NCBI RefSeq assembly: GCF_900109915.1
Contig: NZ_FOBU01000002.1
Span: 110,443 to 174,442, forward strand
Direction of reading: 5' to 3'
From: Luteibacter sp. UNCMF331Sha3.1
GTDB taxonomy: Bacteria; Pseudomonadota; Gammaproteobacteria; Xanthomonadales; Rhodanobacteraceae
Length of the DNA stretch: 64,000 nt
Shown: piece by piece, positions 32,710 through 42,343 of the stretch
How the letters are laid out: every line of letters starts with the position of its first letter
Position numbering within the stretch: the stretch's first letter is position 1
The notes under the pieces: model-generated
The model's input: the letters and a program-made list of their open reading frames with translations, nothing else
What the model was told of the DNA's origin: nothing
Database searches by the model: none
Translations under genes and position numbers: made by a program

Positions 32710-35700
32710 ATGAGTTTGGACGTGCATGGCGCGGCGTTTTGCTGCGCGCGTTTTCGCGGGCGGGTGCCTCGCTCGCTCCTGAGGGTCACTGCTTCCTTGC
32801 TTCTCGTGCACGCAGCCGCCGTCGTCGCGCAGACGCAGCCCAACTCGACGCCGGAAGACGAATACAAGCGGTTGATCAAGGTCAACGAGGACATCCAGCC
32901 CTTGGGCGACACGCCGTTTGGCGAGCGCATCAGCCTCTACGATGGCAGCCTGTCCTTCGAACAGACCGATATCTCCGTTCCGGGGGCGCGGGCCGACGAT
33001 TACTATCGGGCGCGTCTACCGCCAGCGCAGTGCAGACGAGCGCATCGACTTTGAGAAGCGGGCATTCGGCGACTGGGATATCGATATCCCGATGATCACC
33101 ACGATCACGCCGTTGAAGTCGGGTCTGAGGGTTGGCTGGCTGGTCAACTCGACCAACAAGAAAGCCATCTGCACCTCGTTCCGGGAGCCGCCCAGCGTTC
33201 TGGGCATCAACGGAAATGCGACGTGGGAGCCAGCGAACTGGTGGTCCGGCTACCAGATGCGAATCCCCGGACAGGGCTCGCAGGAGCTGCTGTCCCGAGC
33301 TTCTGGCAACCTCGCTCAACCTAGCGGCACGTTCCCTGTCGTGACCAAGCAGAACTGGACCCTAGGGTGCATCCAGGAGTCCCGCGACGCGACTACGCAA
33401 GGCTTCCTCGCGTATGCACCGGACGGCACGAAATATTTCCTCAACCGACTGACCTATCGGTCTATGCCGGGCGTGAGCCGACCCTCGGGATCGGGACCCG
33501 CAGCACGTAGCAACGGAATGATGAGCCCGATGGGCTTCGTCGAGGATCTTCTGAATCGCGAAGAAGGCCGGATGCTCGTGACCCGCACCGAGGATCGCTT
33601 CGGCAGCGCGATCAGTTACAGCTACGACGCGGCCGACCATCTCACCAACATCGATAGCGATGACGGCCGTCATGTCGTTCTGGCTTACGACGGTGATCGG
33701 GTTTCGACGATTACGGTGCAGGGCGGTGCAGCGGGTAACAGGGTCTGGCGCTACGGCTATGTGCCCAACGGAACGGTGACCCAGCTCGCATCGGTGACGC
33801 AGCCGGACCAGTCGTCTTGGTAGTTCAATCTCAAGCCGTTCAACGACAGCTACGTGAATATGGAGGATCAGCCCAGCTCTTGCGACATGCTTGGCACGCC
33901 GGTCAACGCTTTGCAGTCCTATACGGCGTCCATGACGCATCCGTCCGGCCTTGCCGCTAGTTTCACGGTCCACCCGACGAGGCGTGGACGCTCGGCAGTG
34001 TCGAGGGTTTGCCGAGCCGCGCCCGGCGCGCCGTCAAATCCGACTGCGGCTGGCACCTACGCGTATACGCCCAATGCCTACTACTCGATGGCGATCACCC
34101 AGAAACAGTTTTCGGGTGCGGGCATCGGGACACAGACCTGGCAATACAGCTATTCGCCGTCGAACGAAAGCTGGAGTGTCAACTGCGCCGGCGGATGCGT
34201 CAATACCGTCTGGACTAAGGTCGTCTATCCGGACGGGCACGCAGAGCGAAGCAGCTTCAGCAACAGGTACGACTACAGCGAGAGCCTGCTGCTTTCCGAG
34301 GAAGTCTTCGAGGGTGAGGTCGACGTCAGTCGTCGTCGGCAACTTACGGAGTATGGGTACGTTAGCCCGGTCGCAGGGGCCGATGCACGTAACTCGAAGT
34401 ATCCGTCACCTTGGGGGACTACACCGGGATCGCGCATGAACGATGCGCAGATACAGAATCACATCCCCATGGGTTCACGTGTCGTCACCATCGATGACGA
34501 TCCGAACCCGGCCGACCCACGTGGTGATGACCAATTCGTATGGAACGTGCTGGAATTCGACGGGTTTGCCAGGCCATACGATGTACAGCGCTATAACAAC
34601 TTCGGGTATGGCGTACGCGAGCGGACGGACTTCCTGGATGACAATGCGCGGTGGGTGCTTGGGATGCCGCTGCAGAGTACGAACGTGACCACCGATGAAG
34701 TGGTGAGTCGGAACGTCTACGACGGCAACAGTATGCTCGCGGAGCGGTACCGTTTCGGCCGGAAAGTCATGGGGTACTCGTTCGATGCGGCAGGCCAGTT
34801 GGCCAGCTTTACGGACGGCAACGGCAAGACGACGTTTCTAGGCAATTACAAGCGTGGCATCCCTCAGTCGATCAATTACCCTGATTCGCGTACGCAGTCC
34901 ATCGGCGTGGATGACCTGGGCCAGATCGCTTCGATTACGAATCAGGCAGGTGCCACCACATCGTACGGCTATGATCCCATTGGCAGGCTCGCGGGCATCG
35001 ACTATCCGGGCGGCGATTCCGTGGCTTGGGCGCCCAGGATATTTCAGTACAGTTTCGTTGGTGCCGCCCGCGGTGTGAACGGCGCGCACTGGGTACGCAC
35101 AGTCACCCAAGGCAACAAGTTCCAGCGCACCGATTTCGACGCCATGCTGCGCCCTGTCATGTCGGGTACGGCTCGGGCGAGTGACCAGGCTTTCTATGTC
35201 TCGGCTCGCACCGATTTCGACTGGAACGGTCGCAAGACCTTCGCATCCTATCCGGTCGATGGCTATGTCGATCTTCAGAACATTGGCGCCGGCGTTGGAA
35301 CGACGTACGACGTACTGGGCCGCGTGGTCCGCACGGTTCAGGCGTCGGAGCTGGGCAACCTCACCACGACAACGGATTACCTCTCGGGTGGGGCGAAGCG
35401 CGTAACGGATCCAAAGGGCAATCCGACGACCAGCTGGTTCCAGACGTTTGACCAGGCCTCGTTCGACCACGTCGTCAAAGTCATCGCGCCCGAGGGAGTC
35501 GTGCAGACGATTTCCCGCGACATCTTCGGTAAACCTACGGAGATCACGCAGGGGGGCGGTGGTACTTCACTGACGAAGACGATGAAGTACGACGGCGAGC
35601 ATCGCCTCTGCCGTACGTGGGAACCGGAGTCCGGCAGCGAGATCATGGCCTACGACGGTGCCGACAATCTCGCGTGGAGCGTATCTGGCGCCTCGTTCAA

Positions 35701-38215
35701 TGGAGCGGGCTGCGGTCAGGACCAGGTGGCTGAAGCCGCGAAGACTTCGCGTGGTTATGACGCTATGAATCGCGTGACCTCGGTGGTGTATCCGACCGGT
35801 ACGCAGCCGAGCACCTTCACGTATGATCCTCTCGGCAATCCGGCGACCGCGACCTCGGGACTGGTCAGCTGGACCTTCGGCCGCAACAAGCTCGGTTTGA
35901 TGACGGCCGAAGTGCTTGCCGTCGACGGATGGAGTTGGGCCTTGGGCTACGGCTACGATCCGAACGGAGCGCTGAGTACCGTGCTGTATCCGGACGGAGA
36001 GATCGTTTCCTACAATCCCGATGCACTTGGGCGGCCGACGACCGCAGGTGCCTATGCCGGAGGCGTGGGCTACTTCCCCGACGGTGACGTCAAGTCGTTC
36101 GGGCTCGGTAATGGCACGCTTTACAGTGCGGAAAAGAACCCGCGCAATCTGCTGAAGAGCTTCACTTATGCACGGAACACCGTACGTGTCGTGAGCGAAG
36201 GCTTTGCTTACGACGCCAACGGGAACGTGAGCGGGATCTGCGACGATTTCGTCTACGACGCTAACGGGAATGTAGACAGCACGTGCGGACTTACCGGTCA
36301 CGGTCAGCGATCGAAGACCATGACCTACGATGGCCTCAATCGCCTCCTCAGTGCGACAGCGATCAACCTGTGGGGCACGGAGTCATACACTTACGACACG
36401 CTGAACAATATTCGGTCCCTTACCAGTGGCGGCGTCACCAACAACTACGGGTACGACGGATCCAATCTCCTCAGGTCTATTAGCGTAGCGGCGAATCCGA
36501 TTCACACGTTCGACTACGATGCGCGCGGGAATACGATCAACAAGGACGGCCAGCAGCTCAACTTCGACATGGCAAACCGCCTGACGTCGATCCCGACCAA
36601 GGGTGAATACACGTACGACGCCGCGGGTCGCCGTGTGAAGAAGGTTGCGGCCGGCGCGACGACGTACTACGCGTACAACAGCGCCGGTCAGTTGATGTGG
36701 GAATACGACGCTGCCACGACGAACGGAACGAATTACGTCTATCTAGGCAAGAAACTCGTCGCCAACGTCAAGGGGCCAACCTCGAAGATCATGGGTGTCT
36801 TCGATGGGGTGACGTTCGATGGCAATACAGCCTACCTTGGAGGTTGGGTCTGTTCGTCCGGCCTGGATCGATCGGTAGACGTGCATGTCTACGTAGGCGA
36901 TGTGGGTGCCGCTGCGACATTCGTGCAGGCGGCGACGGCGAACCTGGCCAGCGAGCCCGCCCTCCGCACGCTGTGCCATGCGAACGGAAACGCCTATCGC
37001 TTCAGGATCCCGCTTTCCGAAGAAGTTCGCACTGCTCGTGTCGATCAGGCCATCTCGATCTACGGTATCTCGCCTGTCGGCAACAACAACAACGCACTCG
37101 ATAACTCCGGGAACGTATTCTTGCCGGCGGCGACGGCGGCGCCGAGTTCACCAGCTTCCGTCAGCGCGACCGCTCCTGGCGACCAATCGACCATCAGCGT
37201 TACATGGGCGGCATCGACCAACGTAAGCAGCTACGCTGTCGAGCGTTCCTACAACGGCCAGCCGTGGGTAACGCTCTGGACCGGCGCGGCGACCTCCGCG
37301 GCGTTCGGCGGAGCAGTAGACGGTGCGTATGTCTTTCGCGTCAGAGCATGCAATGCGCAAGCTTGCGCTGCCCGCGTGAAATCGAACACGGTCACCGTCG
37401 CTCACATCCCCCCTGCACCCCCGGGCCTCACTGTTCCCGGGACCTCGTCAGGAAGCGTTGGAATCAGCTGGGGAGCGGCAAGCTGGGCCACGTCGTATCA
37501 GGTCGAGCATACCTACGACGGTAACTGGTCGCAGATCTACAACGGCACCTCTACGTCCTTCACCATGAATGAAGCGATCACCGCTGGCTGGTATTACCGG
37601 GTTCGCGGCTGCAACGTGAATGGCTGCGGTCCATATTCCACCAGTGCAGGCGTGTCGGTGACGATTCCCCCGCAGGTTGCTCCTCCCATTTTCGGCGGCG
37701 GCGCGAATCACTCGGGGTCGTACACGATCTCGTGGAATGGCGTAGCAGGGGCGACCGTTTACAACCTTGTCGAGTCGGCGAATGGTGGCGGTTGGCAGCA
37801 GGTTGCGTACGGATCAGGCGGTGCCTGGTCGACGGGCGGCAGGCCGAACGGTACTTACGCTTATATGGTTCAGGCTTGCAACGCGGGTGGATGCAGTAGC
37901 TGGAGCGCTCAAGCGGTGGTCGTGGTGACCTTGCCGCCGACGACTCCTGGCATGCCTTCGGTAACTCAGTCAGGCCCATCCAATAAGCCTGTTGTTAGAG
38001 TGGCCTGGACCGCTCAGACCTACGCAACCCGATATGAAGTAATGGAAACGCTGCCCTCGGGATACTCCGAGATCATCCAAGGCACGACGGGAACGTTCAT
38101 TACGTTCGTTAGGTTCTTTACGGGATCGCTGTCGTACAAGGTGCGTGCGTGTAACGACGTGGGGTGCTCGCCGTGGGGTCCGAGCAGAAGCATCGGTCTG
38201 GTTTCGGGAGGGTGA
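32710..38215 (+). pseudogene. Secreted YD/Rhs-repeat protein, broken by a frameshift and an amber codon
   Basis: A reconstructed product of about 1,830 residues. It starts with a signal peptide (SLLRVTASLLLVHAAAVVAQ) and YDGSLSFEQTDISVPG. The frame then shifts at the G5 run 32982-32986; removing one G restores VPGRGPTITIGRVYRQR. A TAG at 33821-33823 interrupts the same frame (QSSW-stop-FNLKPF). From 33824 to 38215 the frame is open: many YD repeats (YGYDPIGRLAGIDYPGG, FAYDANGNVSG, YTYDAAGRRVKK), then a region around GGWVCSSGLDRSVDVHVYVG, then four fibronectin-III-like repeats each with a CN-x-x-GC motif (37140-38212). It lacks the Rhs core, which is in the next gene. Sequencing errors or phase variation could also explain the breaks. 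Confidence 0.85.
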
Positions 38216-38216
38216 T

Positions 38217-39146
38217 ATGAAGGCGAAGGCGAAAGTGAAACCTCGACAGCTCGTGCGACTTAGTGTTCATCGCAGAAATCGATTCTTGGCGCTGTGCACT
38301 CTCGGTGCTGCTTGCCTTTTCATTGGTCCGCAAGCGTTCGCAGAACGCCGAGTCACATACTATTACGTCGATGCTCAAGGCTCGCCTTTGGCAGAGGCGG
38401 ACAGTGCCGGAGTTGTGACGGATGTACTTGACTATCATCCATACGGCGCATCTGCAATTGGCAACGAGACCGATTCGCCTCGATATACGGGCCATCTGTT
38501 CGATTCCGGTACGGGGCTTCTTTATATGCAGCAGCGCTACTACGACGCGATAGTAGGAAGATTTCTCAGCGTGGATCCCATACGACAGGGTTCACGGCGC
38601 ATGAGGAGGTCCTCGAGATACGGATACGCTGACGGCAACCCCTTCAGTTTCACCGATCCGGACGGGAGAGATACATACGCGCTCGGCGTTGGCGGCGCCG
38701 CCTCTTGGCTAGGAGGTGTCTCGGCGCAAGGTCAGTTGACAGTCAGTATACCGAGCTCCAATCCTGTAACGTGGCGAATGGGGATTCTCGGTTCCATCGG
38801 AGGTACCGCAGGCACTCAGTTGGGCGTTGGGCTTAGCGCTGTGGCTAGTTGGTCGGAAGCAAATTCGGCAGAGGAGATGGCCGAGGATGGAGGTGATGCT
38901 TCGGCAGGAGGGTCCGTAAATATTGGTCCGGTGGCGTTCGGCTATGAGCAAAGTATGTGTAGCGAATGTTTGACAACTAGATCGGTCAGTCTCGGCGGGA
39001 GGCTTACCCCGCTTCCATTTGAAATTCACACCACGGTTGCAAAGTCGGCTGGCATTACCTTGATCGGGACCACGCCAGCCCCCCGACTGTCACAGTTGGA
39101 CCACTTCAGGACGTTACTCCTAAATCCGTTCCACCCGATCCTGTAG
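38217..39146 (+). CDS. Secreted Rhs-core protein with variable C-terminal domain (split Rhs)
   Basis: A 309-residue protein starting one base after the Rhs stop, with GGGAGGG before ATG 38217. A signal peptide (FLALCTLGAACLFIGPQAFA) is followed directly by the Rhs-associated core: VTYYYVDAQGSPLAEADSAG, DYHPYGA, YTGHLFDSGTGLLYMQQRYY, VGRFLSVDPI and YADGNPFSFTDPDGRD. After that cleavage-like boundary, residues 155-309 form a Gly/Ser-rich variable tail (GGAASWLGGVSAQGQ, GILGSIGGTAGTQLGVGLSA, VNIGPVAFGYEQ) with a CSEC motif. No known nuclease or pore motif is recognised. In classical Rhs proteins core and tail are fused to the repeats; here they form a separate exported protein. Confidence 0.87.
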   Translation: MKAKAKVKPRQLVRLSVHRRNRFLALCTLGAACLFIGPQAFAERRVTYYYVDAQGSPLAEADSAGVVTDVLDYHPYGASAIGNETDSPRYTGHLFDSGTGLLYMQQRYYDAIVGRFLSVDPIRQGSRRMRRSSRYGYADGNPFSFTDPDGRDTYALGVGGAASWLGGVSAQGQLTVSIPSSNPVTWRMGILGSIGGTAGTQLGVGLSAVASWSEANSAEEMAEDGGDASAGGSVNIGPVAFGYEQSMCSECLTTRSVSLGGRLTPLPFEIHTTVAKSAGITLIGTTPAPRLSQLDHFRTLLLNPFHPIL

Positions 39147-39193
39147 AGCAACCAGTCGATTGAAACAACGACGTTTAAGGGGGGGCATAACTC

Positions 39194-39541
39194 GTGAGTG
39201 CAGGTGAATGGGGCTTCTTTATCGGACTGACGCCGGGGGCGATCTTGGCGATAAAGAACATGGTTTACTTTCAGAAAGTCATCAATCGCGCGGAGTCAAT
39301 TGCTAGGGCTAGCGGGCAGCTCCTCGACTTCAACCTATCGAGTGAACTCAAAAGTGACTTTCTCTTGCGCCCCAGTCGCCTTATTAAGGCCAATGACAGC
39401 CCGGCGATTGTGGAGGCGAAAACGTGTCTCTTGGAGGCGAGACGCGGCGTCTTACGCAGGCATGCCCTCGCATTTGCTTACATCGCGATCGGAGCATTCG
39501 TCGGCATGGTGAGCGCCATTGCTCTGAGTGAGCACCTCTAG
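39194..39541 (+). CDS. Small membrane protein, candidate immunity protein A
   Basis: A 115-residue protein (GTG start) closely similar to the protein at 42810. Shared blocks are SAGEWGFF at the start, LLDFNLS, DFLLRP, and a C-terminal helix AYIAIGAFVGMVSAIAL. A weakly hydrophobic N-terminal segment (GFFIGLTPGAILAIKNM) may also insert, with a charged cytosolic middle. It begins 47 bases after the Rhs-core gene. Position, size and duplication resemble immunity genes of polymorphic toxins; that role is inference and no family name is known to me. Confidence 0.78.
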   Translation: MSAGEWGFFIGLTPGAILAIKNMVYFQKVINRAESIARASGQLLDFNLSSELKSDFLLRPSRLIKANDSPAIVEAKTCLLEARRGVLRRHALAFAYIAIGAFVGMVSAIALSEHL

Positions 39542-39595
39542 GTGCATCAGTTGCGATTGATCATGTCCCTATCTTAAGGACGATAAGTCCATCAT

Positions 39596-39652
39596 GTGCC
39601 TTCTGCGCAAGGTGCGGGAAGCGCTCGACGCGAGCGACAGTCAGGGCGCCTG
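39596..39652 (+). repeat. Duplicated 3' tail of the hybrid kinase gene
   Basis: These ~57 bases match 31521-31578 with about five substitutions and one deletion, coding for LLRKVREALDASDSQG in both places. The copy ends directly against the left inverted repeat of the IS3 element. The preceding 39542-39595 shows no feature. Confidence 0.85.
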
Positions 39653-39707
39653 TGTAACGACCCACTGAAATCCTGCGCAGGTGTTACTTTCCCAAGAGAG
39701 CACACCC

Positions 39708-40022
39708 ATGAGCATCGTGATGGAAGAAGAGATCAAACGCTGGACGGCCCGCCGAAAGTCGGCACTGGTGCTGGAAGTGATCCAGGGCAAGACGTCGATA
39801 TCGGAAGCCAGTCGCCAGTTCGACCTGCCGCCCTCTGAGATCGAAGGCTGGGTCGAAGACGCCAAGCGCGGCATGGAGAACGCCCTGCGCGCCAAGCCGG
39901 AAGATGTTCGCGAGCAGTACGAGCGGCAGCTGAAAGACCTCCAGGAAGCCTACGGTGAGGCCATGCTGGAACTGCGCGCACGAAAAAAATTGAACTCCCT
40001 GCTGGGCAAGGACGAGACCTGA
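39708..40022 (+). CDS. IS3-family transposase OrfA
   Basis: A 104-residue helix-turn-helix protein (WTARRKSALVLEVIQGK, SISEASRQFDLPPSEIEGWV) followed by a coiled-coil-like helix (EQYERQLKDLQEAYGEAML). An A7 run at 39983-39989 near the 3' end is a typical -1 slippery site. From there the -1 frame is open into OrfB, so an OrfAB fusion transposase can be made. The stop TGA shares one base with the OrfB ATG. Confidence 0.93.
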   Translation: MSIVMEEEIKRWTARRKSALVLEVIQGKTSISEASRQFDLPPSEIEGWVEDAKRGMENALRAKPEDVREQYERQLKDLQEAYGEAMLELRARKKLNSLLGKDET

Positions 40023-40840
40023 TGGTTTCACTTCAGCAGGGACTGCGTGCCGATGGCTTCGATGTCTCGATGGCCCAGCTGCGCCGCTGGTTTGGCGTGG
40101 CGCGTCGGACGGTCTATTACCGTCCCACCAAGGCGCCCCCGAAGGTACAGGAGGCTCTCGCTGCGCCGGTCAAGACCTTGATCGAGGCCGAGCCCTCGTT
40201 CGGCTACCGGACGGTCGCCGGACTCCTGGGCATGAACAAGAACACGGTCCAACGCATCTTCCAGCTCAAGGGCTGGCAGGTGCGCAAACGTCCCGTCGGC
40301 CAACGGCCGCGTATCCAGGCATTGCCGTCGGTCGCTACTCAGCCGGACGAGCGTTGGTCGACGGACCTGTGTCGCGTGTGGGGCGGTAAGGATGGATGGC
40401 TGAGTCTGGCCTTGGTGATGGACTGCCACACTCGCGCACTATTGGGCTGGCACCTGTCACGCAGTGGCAAGGCAAGCACGGCGGCGGGTGCCTTGGAACA
40501 AGCCCTGATCCGTCGGTTCGGCACGCTGGGAAGGGTCGACAAGCCGTTCCTGCTTCGATCGGACAACGGCCTGGTCTTCACCAGCCGGAAGTACACAAGT
40601 CTGGTCCGCAGCTATGGCTTGCAACAAGAGTTCATCACGCCGCACTGCCCGCAGCAGAACGGCATGGTCGAGCGGGTCATGCGCACGCTGAAGGAGCAAT
40701 GCGTACACCGCCATCGATTCGAAAGTCTGACTCACGCGATGCATACGATCGGTGACTGGATCCACTTCTACAACCACCGGCGACCGCATCAGGCGCTGAA
40801 AATGAAAACACCCGCCGAGGCTTATGCTTTAGCGGCCTGA
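40022..40840 (+). CDS. IS3-family transposase OrfB (DDE integrase)
   Basis: A 272-residue retroviral-type integrase. The HTH_21-like segment is EPSFGYRTVAGLLG. The catalytic DDE residues lie in WSTDLCRVW, LRSDNGLVFTS and the QQNGMVERVMRTLKEQ helix, followed by FYNHRRPHQAL. Length and motif order are normal for the family, with no disruption. It lies in the -1 frame relative to OrfA. Confidence 0.95.
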   Translation: MVSLQQGLRADGFDVSMAQLRRWFGVARRTVYYRPTKAPPKVQEALAAPVKTLIEAEPSFGYRTVAGLLGMNKNTVQRIFQLKGWQVRKRPVGQRPRIQALPSVATQPDERWSTDLCRVWGGKDGWLSLALVMDCHTRALLGWHLSRSGKASTAAGALEQALIRRFGTLGRVDKPFLLRSDNGLVFTSRKYTSLVRSYGLQQEFITPHCPQQNGMVERVMRTLKEQCVHRHRFESLTHAMHTIGDWIHFYNHRRPHQALKMKTPAEAYALAA

Positions 40841-40916
40841 CCTGTGCAGGAAGTGCTGGGTCATTACAGACTTGCCATCAAAATAGCGAAGCGATTTTCT
40901 CTCTCGGCATTATTCT

Positions 40917-41780
40917 ATGTCAGACGCCTGTGACGACCTGATTAGATTTGGACGAGTAGCCTATGCTACGGCTCCGGCTATTCGAAAAATGCTCGACGGC
41001 GGATTCAATCTGGTGGGCGAGGCTTTCGGCGGCGCGGATTTGCGCGTTGATGAACGGATGCCGTCGTGGCTCGAATTCATGAACGAGATCTCCGAATGGA
41101 CTTTCGGATCCGCTTACGTCAGGAGTGGTGGCAGCTTGAAGGGATTCGGTCGGTCTAGAGCTAGGATCGATGAGCGTCTCGCTTCCGTCGGCGTGACCTA
41201 TGACGATGTCATGTCGGGGGCACGAAGCGAGCGCGTTGAGGACGTGATCAACGGGACGCCGTGGCTTTGGGGGTTCAGCGAGGCGAGGCGCGCCAAAACC
41301 TCTTGGGGACGTGATGCCGAAGAAGAGCGTCACAGACAAGCTTCGATAATGGGTGTCGTCCGGGAATCGTTGATCCCCGATGTCAAAAGCGTCTACAAGC
41401 GCTTCGCTTCGTTTTGCAAGGCATGGGGGTTCGTGCCCAAAGGCGCGGTATTGAACATGCCGTTTGTGCTTCATCGGCCAGCGACGACTGGGATAGGCGT
41501 GTTCTTGGCGATCACGTTTCGGTCGAATCGTATGGTTCCGTTCCCGGCGTGGTTTGAGCTGCATGTCATGCCCGACATCGACTATATGCAGTTGGATCCT
41601 GCGTTCGCCGCTCCGTACAGGCTTGGTCTGCAGTTTCACTCGCTCACGCGTCTTGGTACGTGGGGCGCTTACGCAACCACCGAAAACTCTGCCGAGCTTG
41701 AGGTGTGCCTCCGGGCGCACGAGACATTCCTGGAGGGTGCTATGCCAACGATAATCGGGGTTTGCGATGGTCGAATCTAA
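40917..41780 (+). CDS. Hypothetical protein of the Rhs island
   Basis: A 287-residue soluble protein of unrecognised family. There is no signal peptide or membrane helix. Recognisable blocks are PSWLEFMNEISEWTFG, VYKRFASFCKAWGFVPK, FELHVMPDIDYM and RLGTWGAYATTENSAEL. It starts only 48 bases from the IS right end and has no clear ribosome site, so its 5' region or promoter may have been lost. Codon use is more relaxed than in core genes. Its place among small genes downstream of an Rhs tail suggests an immunity or orphan-module role, which is unproven. Confidence 0.68.
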   Translation: MSDACDDLIRFGRVAYATAPAIRKMLDGGFNLVGEAFGGADLRVDERMPSWLEFMNEISEWTFGSAYVRSGGSLKGFGRSRARIDERLASVGVTYDDVMSGARSERVEDVINGTPWLWGFSEARRAKTSWGRDAEEERHRQASIMGVVRESLIPDVKSVYKRFASFCKAWGFVPKGAVLNMPFVLHRPATTGIGVFLAITFRSNRMVPFPAWFELHVMPDIDYMQLDPAFAAPYRLGLQFHSLTRLGTWGAYATTENSAELEVCLRAHETFLEGAMPTIIGVCDGRI

Positions 41781-41806
41781 CCTCTTTCAACAATGAGGCC
41801 GAAGAC

Positions 41807-42295
41807 ATGTCGATGATTGGGCGCTTCCTGTGCGTCGACGCCGTCCGCGGTAGGAAGCTTGCATCCGACGAAGCCGAGCGAGCAGACTTGCTGGCCGAGA
41901 TGGAGGGTAGTGGCGAGCATGCATTTGATGCCAATAAAGCCTGGCACGGTATGCATTACGCGCTTGTCGGTTCCGCAATGCCGAATGAGAACGTTCTGTC
42001 GCTCGTGATCTTCGGCGGCGACGAGTTTGGTGACGATCTCGGCTATGGGCCACCTCGATATATGGATCCCGAGACGGTGCGCGCGTTGTCGTCCGCGCTC
42101 GACGGAGTCGATGTGGCGCGCATCGTGGAAGAGCTCGACCTCGAGGCGATGGATGCCGCGGACGTCTATCCCGGGAAGTGGGCCGAGAACGCGGAGTGGA
42201 GCCGGGGCTACATCGGCGAATACTTGACCCCGCTCCGCGATTTCTACCGTGTCGCCGCGATACGTGGTGACGGAGTCGTACTCTGGCTGATCTGA
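41807..42295 (+). CDS. DUF1877 (YfbM-like) protein
   Basis: A 162-residue protein with the DUF1877 pattern: MSMIGRFLCV at the start, FDANKAWHGMHYALVG, LVIFGGDEFGDDLGYGPPRY, LEAMDAADVYPGKW and YLTPLRDFYRVAA near the end. YfbM-like proteins have no established biochemical function but occur often in polymorphic-toxin immunity clusters. Start ATG 41807 lies 26 bases after the preceding stop, so this is likely an operon. Confidence 0.87.
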   Translation: MSMIGRFLCVDAVRGRKLASDEAERADLLAEMEGSGEHAFDANKAWHGMHYALVGSAMPNENVLSLVIFGGDEFGDDLGYGPPRYMDPETVRALSSALDGVDVARIVEELDLEAMDAADVYPGKWAENAEWSRGYIGEYLTPLRDFYRVAAIRGDGVVLWLI

Positions 42296-42343
42296 GCCCA
42301 TATAGCCAAGCGATTTCAAGGGCGACCACGAGGATGGTGCTTG

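Larger units (their letters stand above)
39653..40868 (+). mobile_element. IS3-family insertion sequence, apparently complete
   Basis: A 1.2-kb element with two overlapping frames. The terminal inverted repeats are imperfect, TGTAACGACCCA...TCCTGCGCAGG on the left and the complement TGTAATGACCCA...TCCTGCACAGG on the right, about 28 bases each. No 3-4 bp target duplication is seen (CTG on the left, GAC on the right), so the ends may have recombined. Both frames are intact, so it may still be active. Confidence 0.88.

Noticed and set aside
32710-39541. Type VI secretion linkage of the Rhs locus
   Set aside because: No VgrG, PAAR or other T6SS gene is nearby, and both Rhs proteins carry Sec-type signal peptides, which argues against T6SS delivery.
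39653-40868. Assignment of the IS to a named IS3 subgroup
   Set aside because: Motifs support IS3 family only; subgroup naming needs a database comparison of transposase and terminal repeats.
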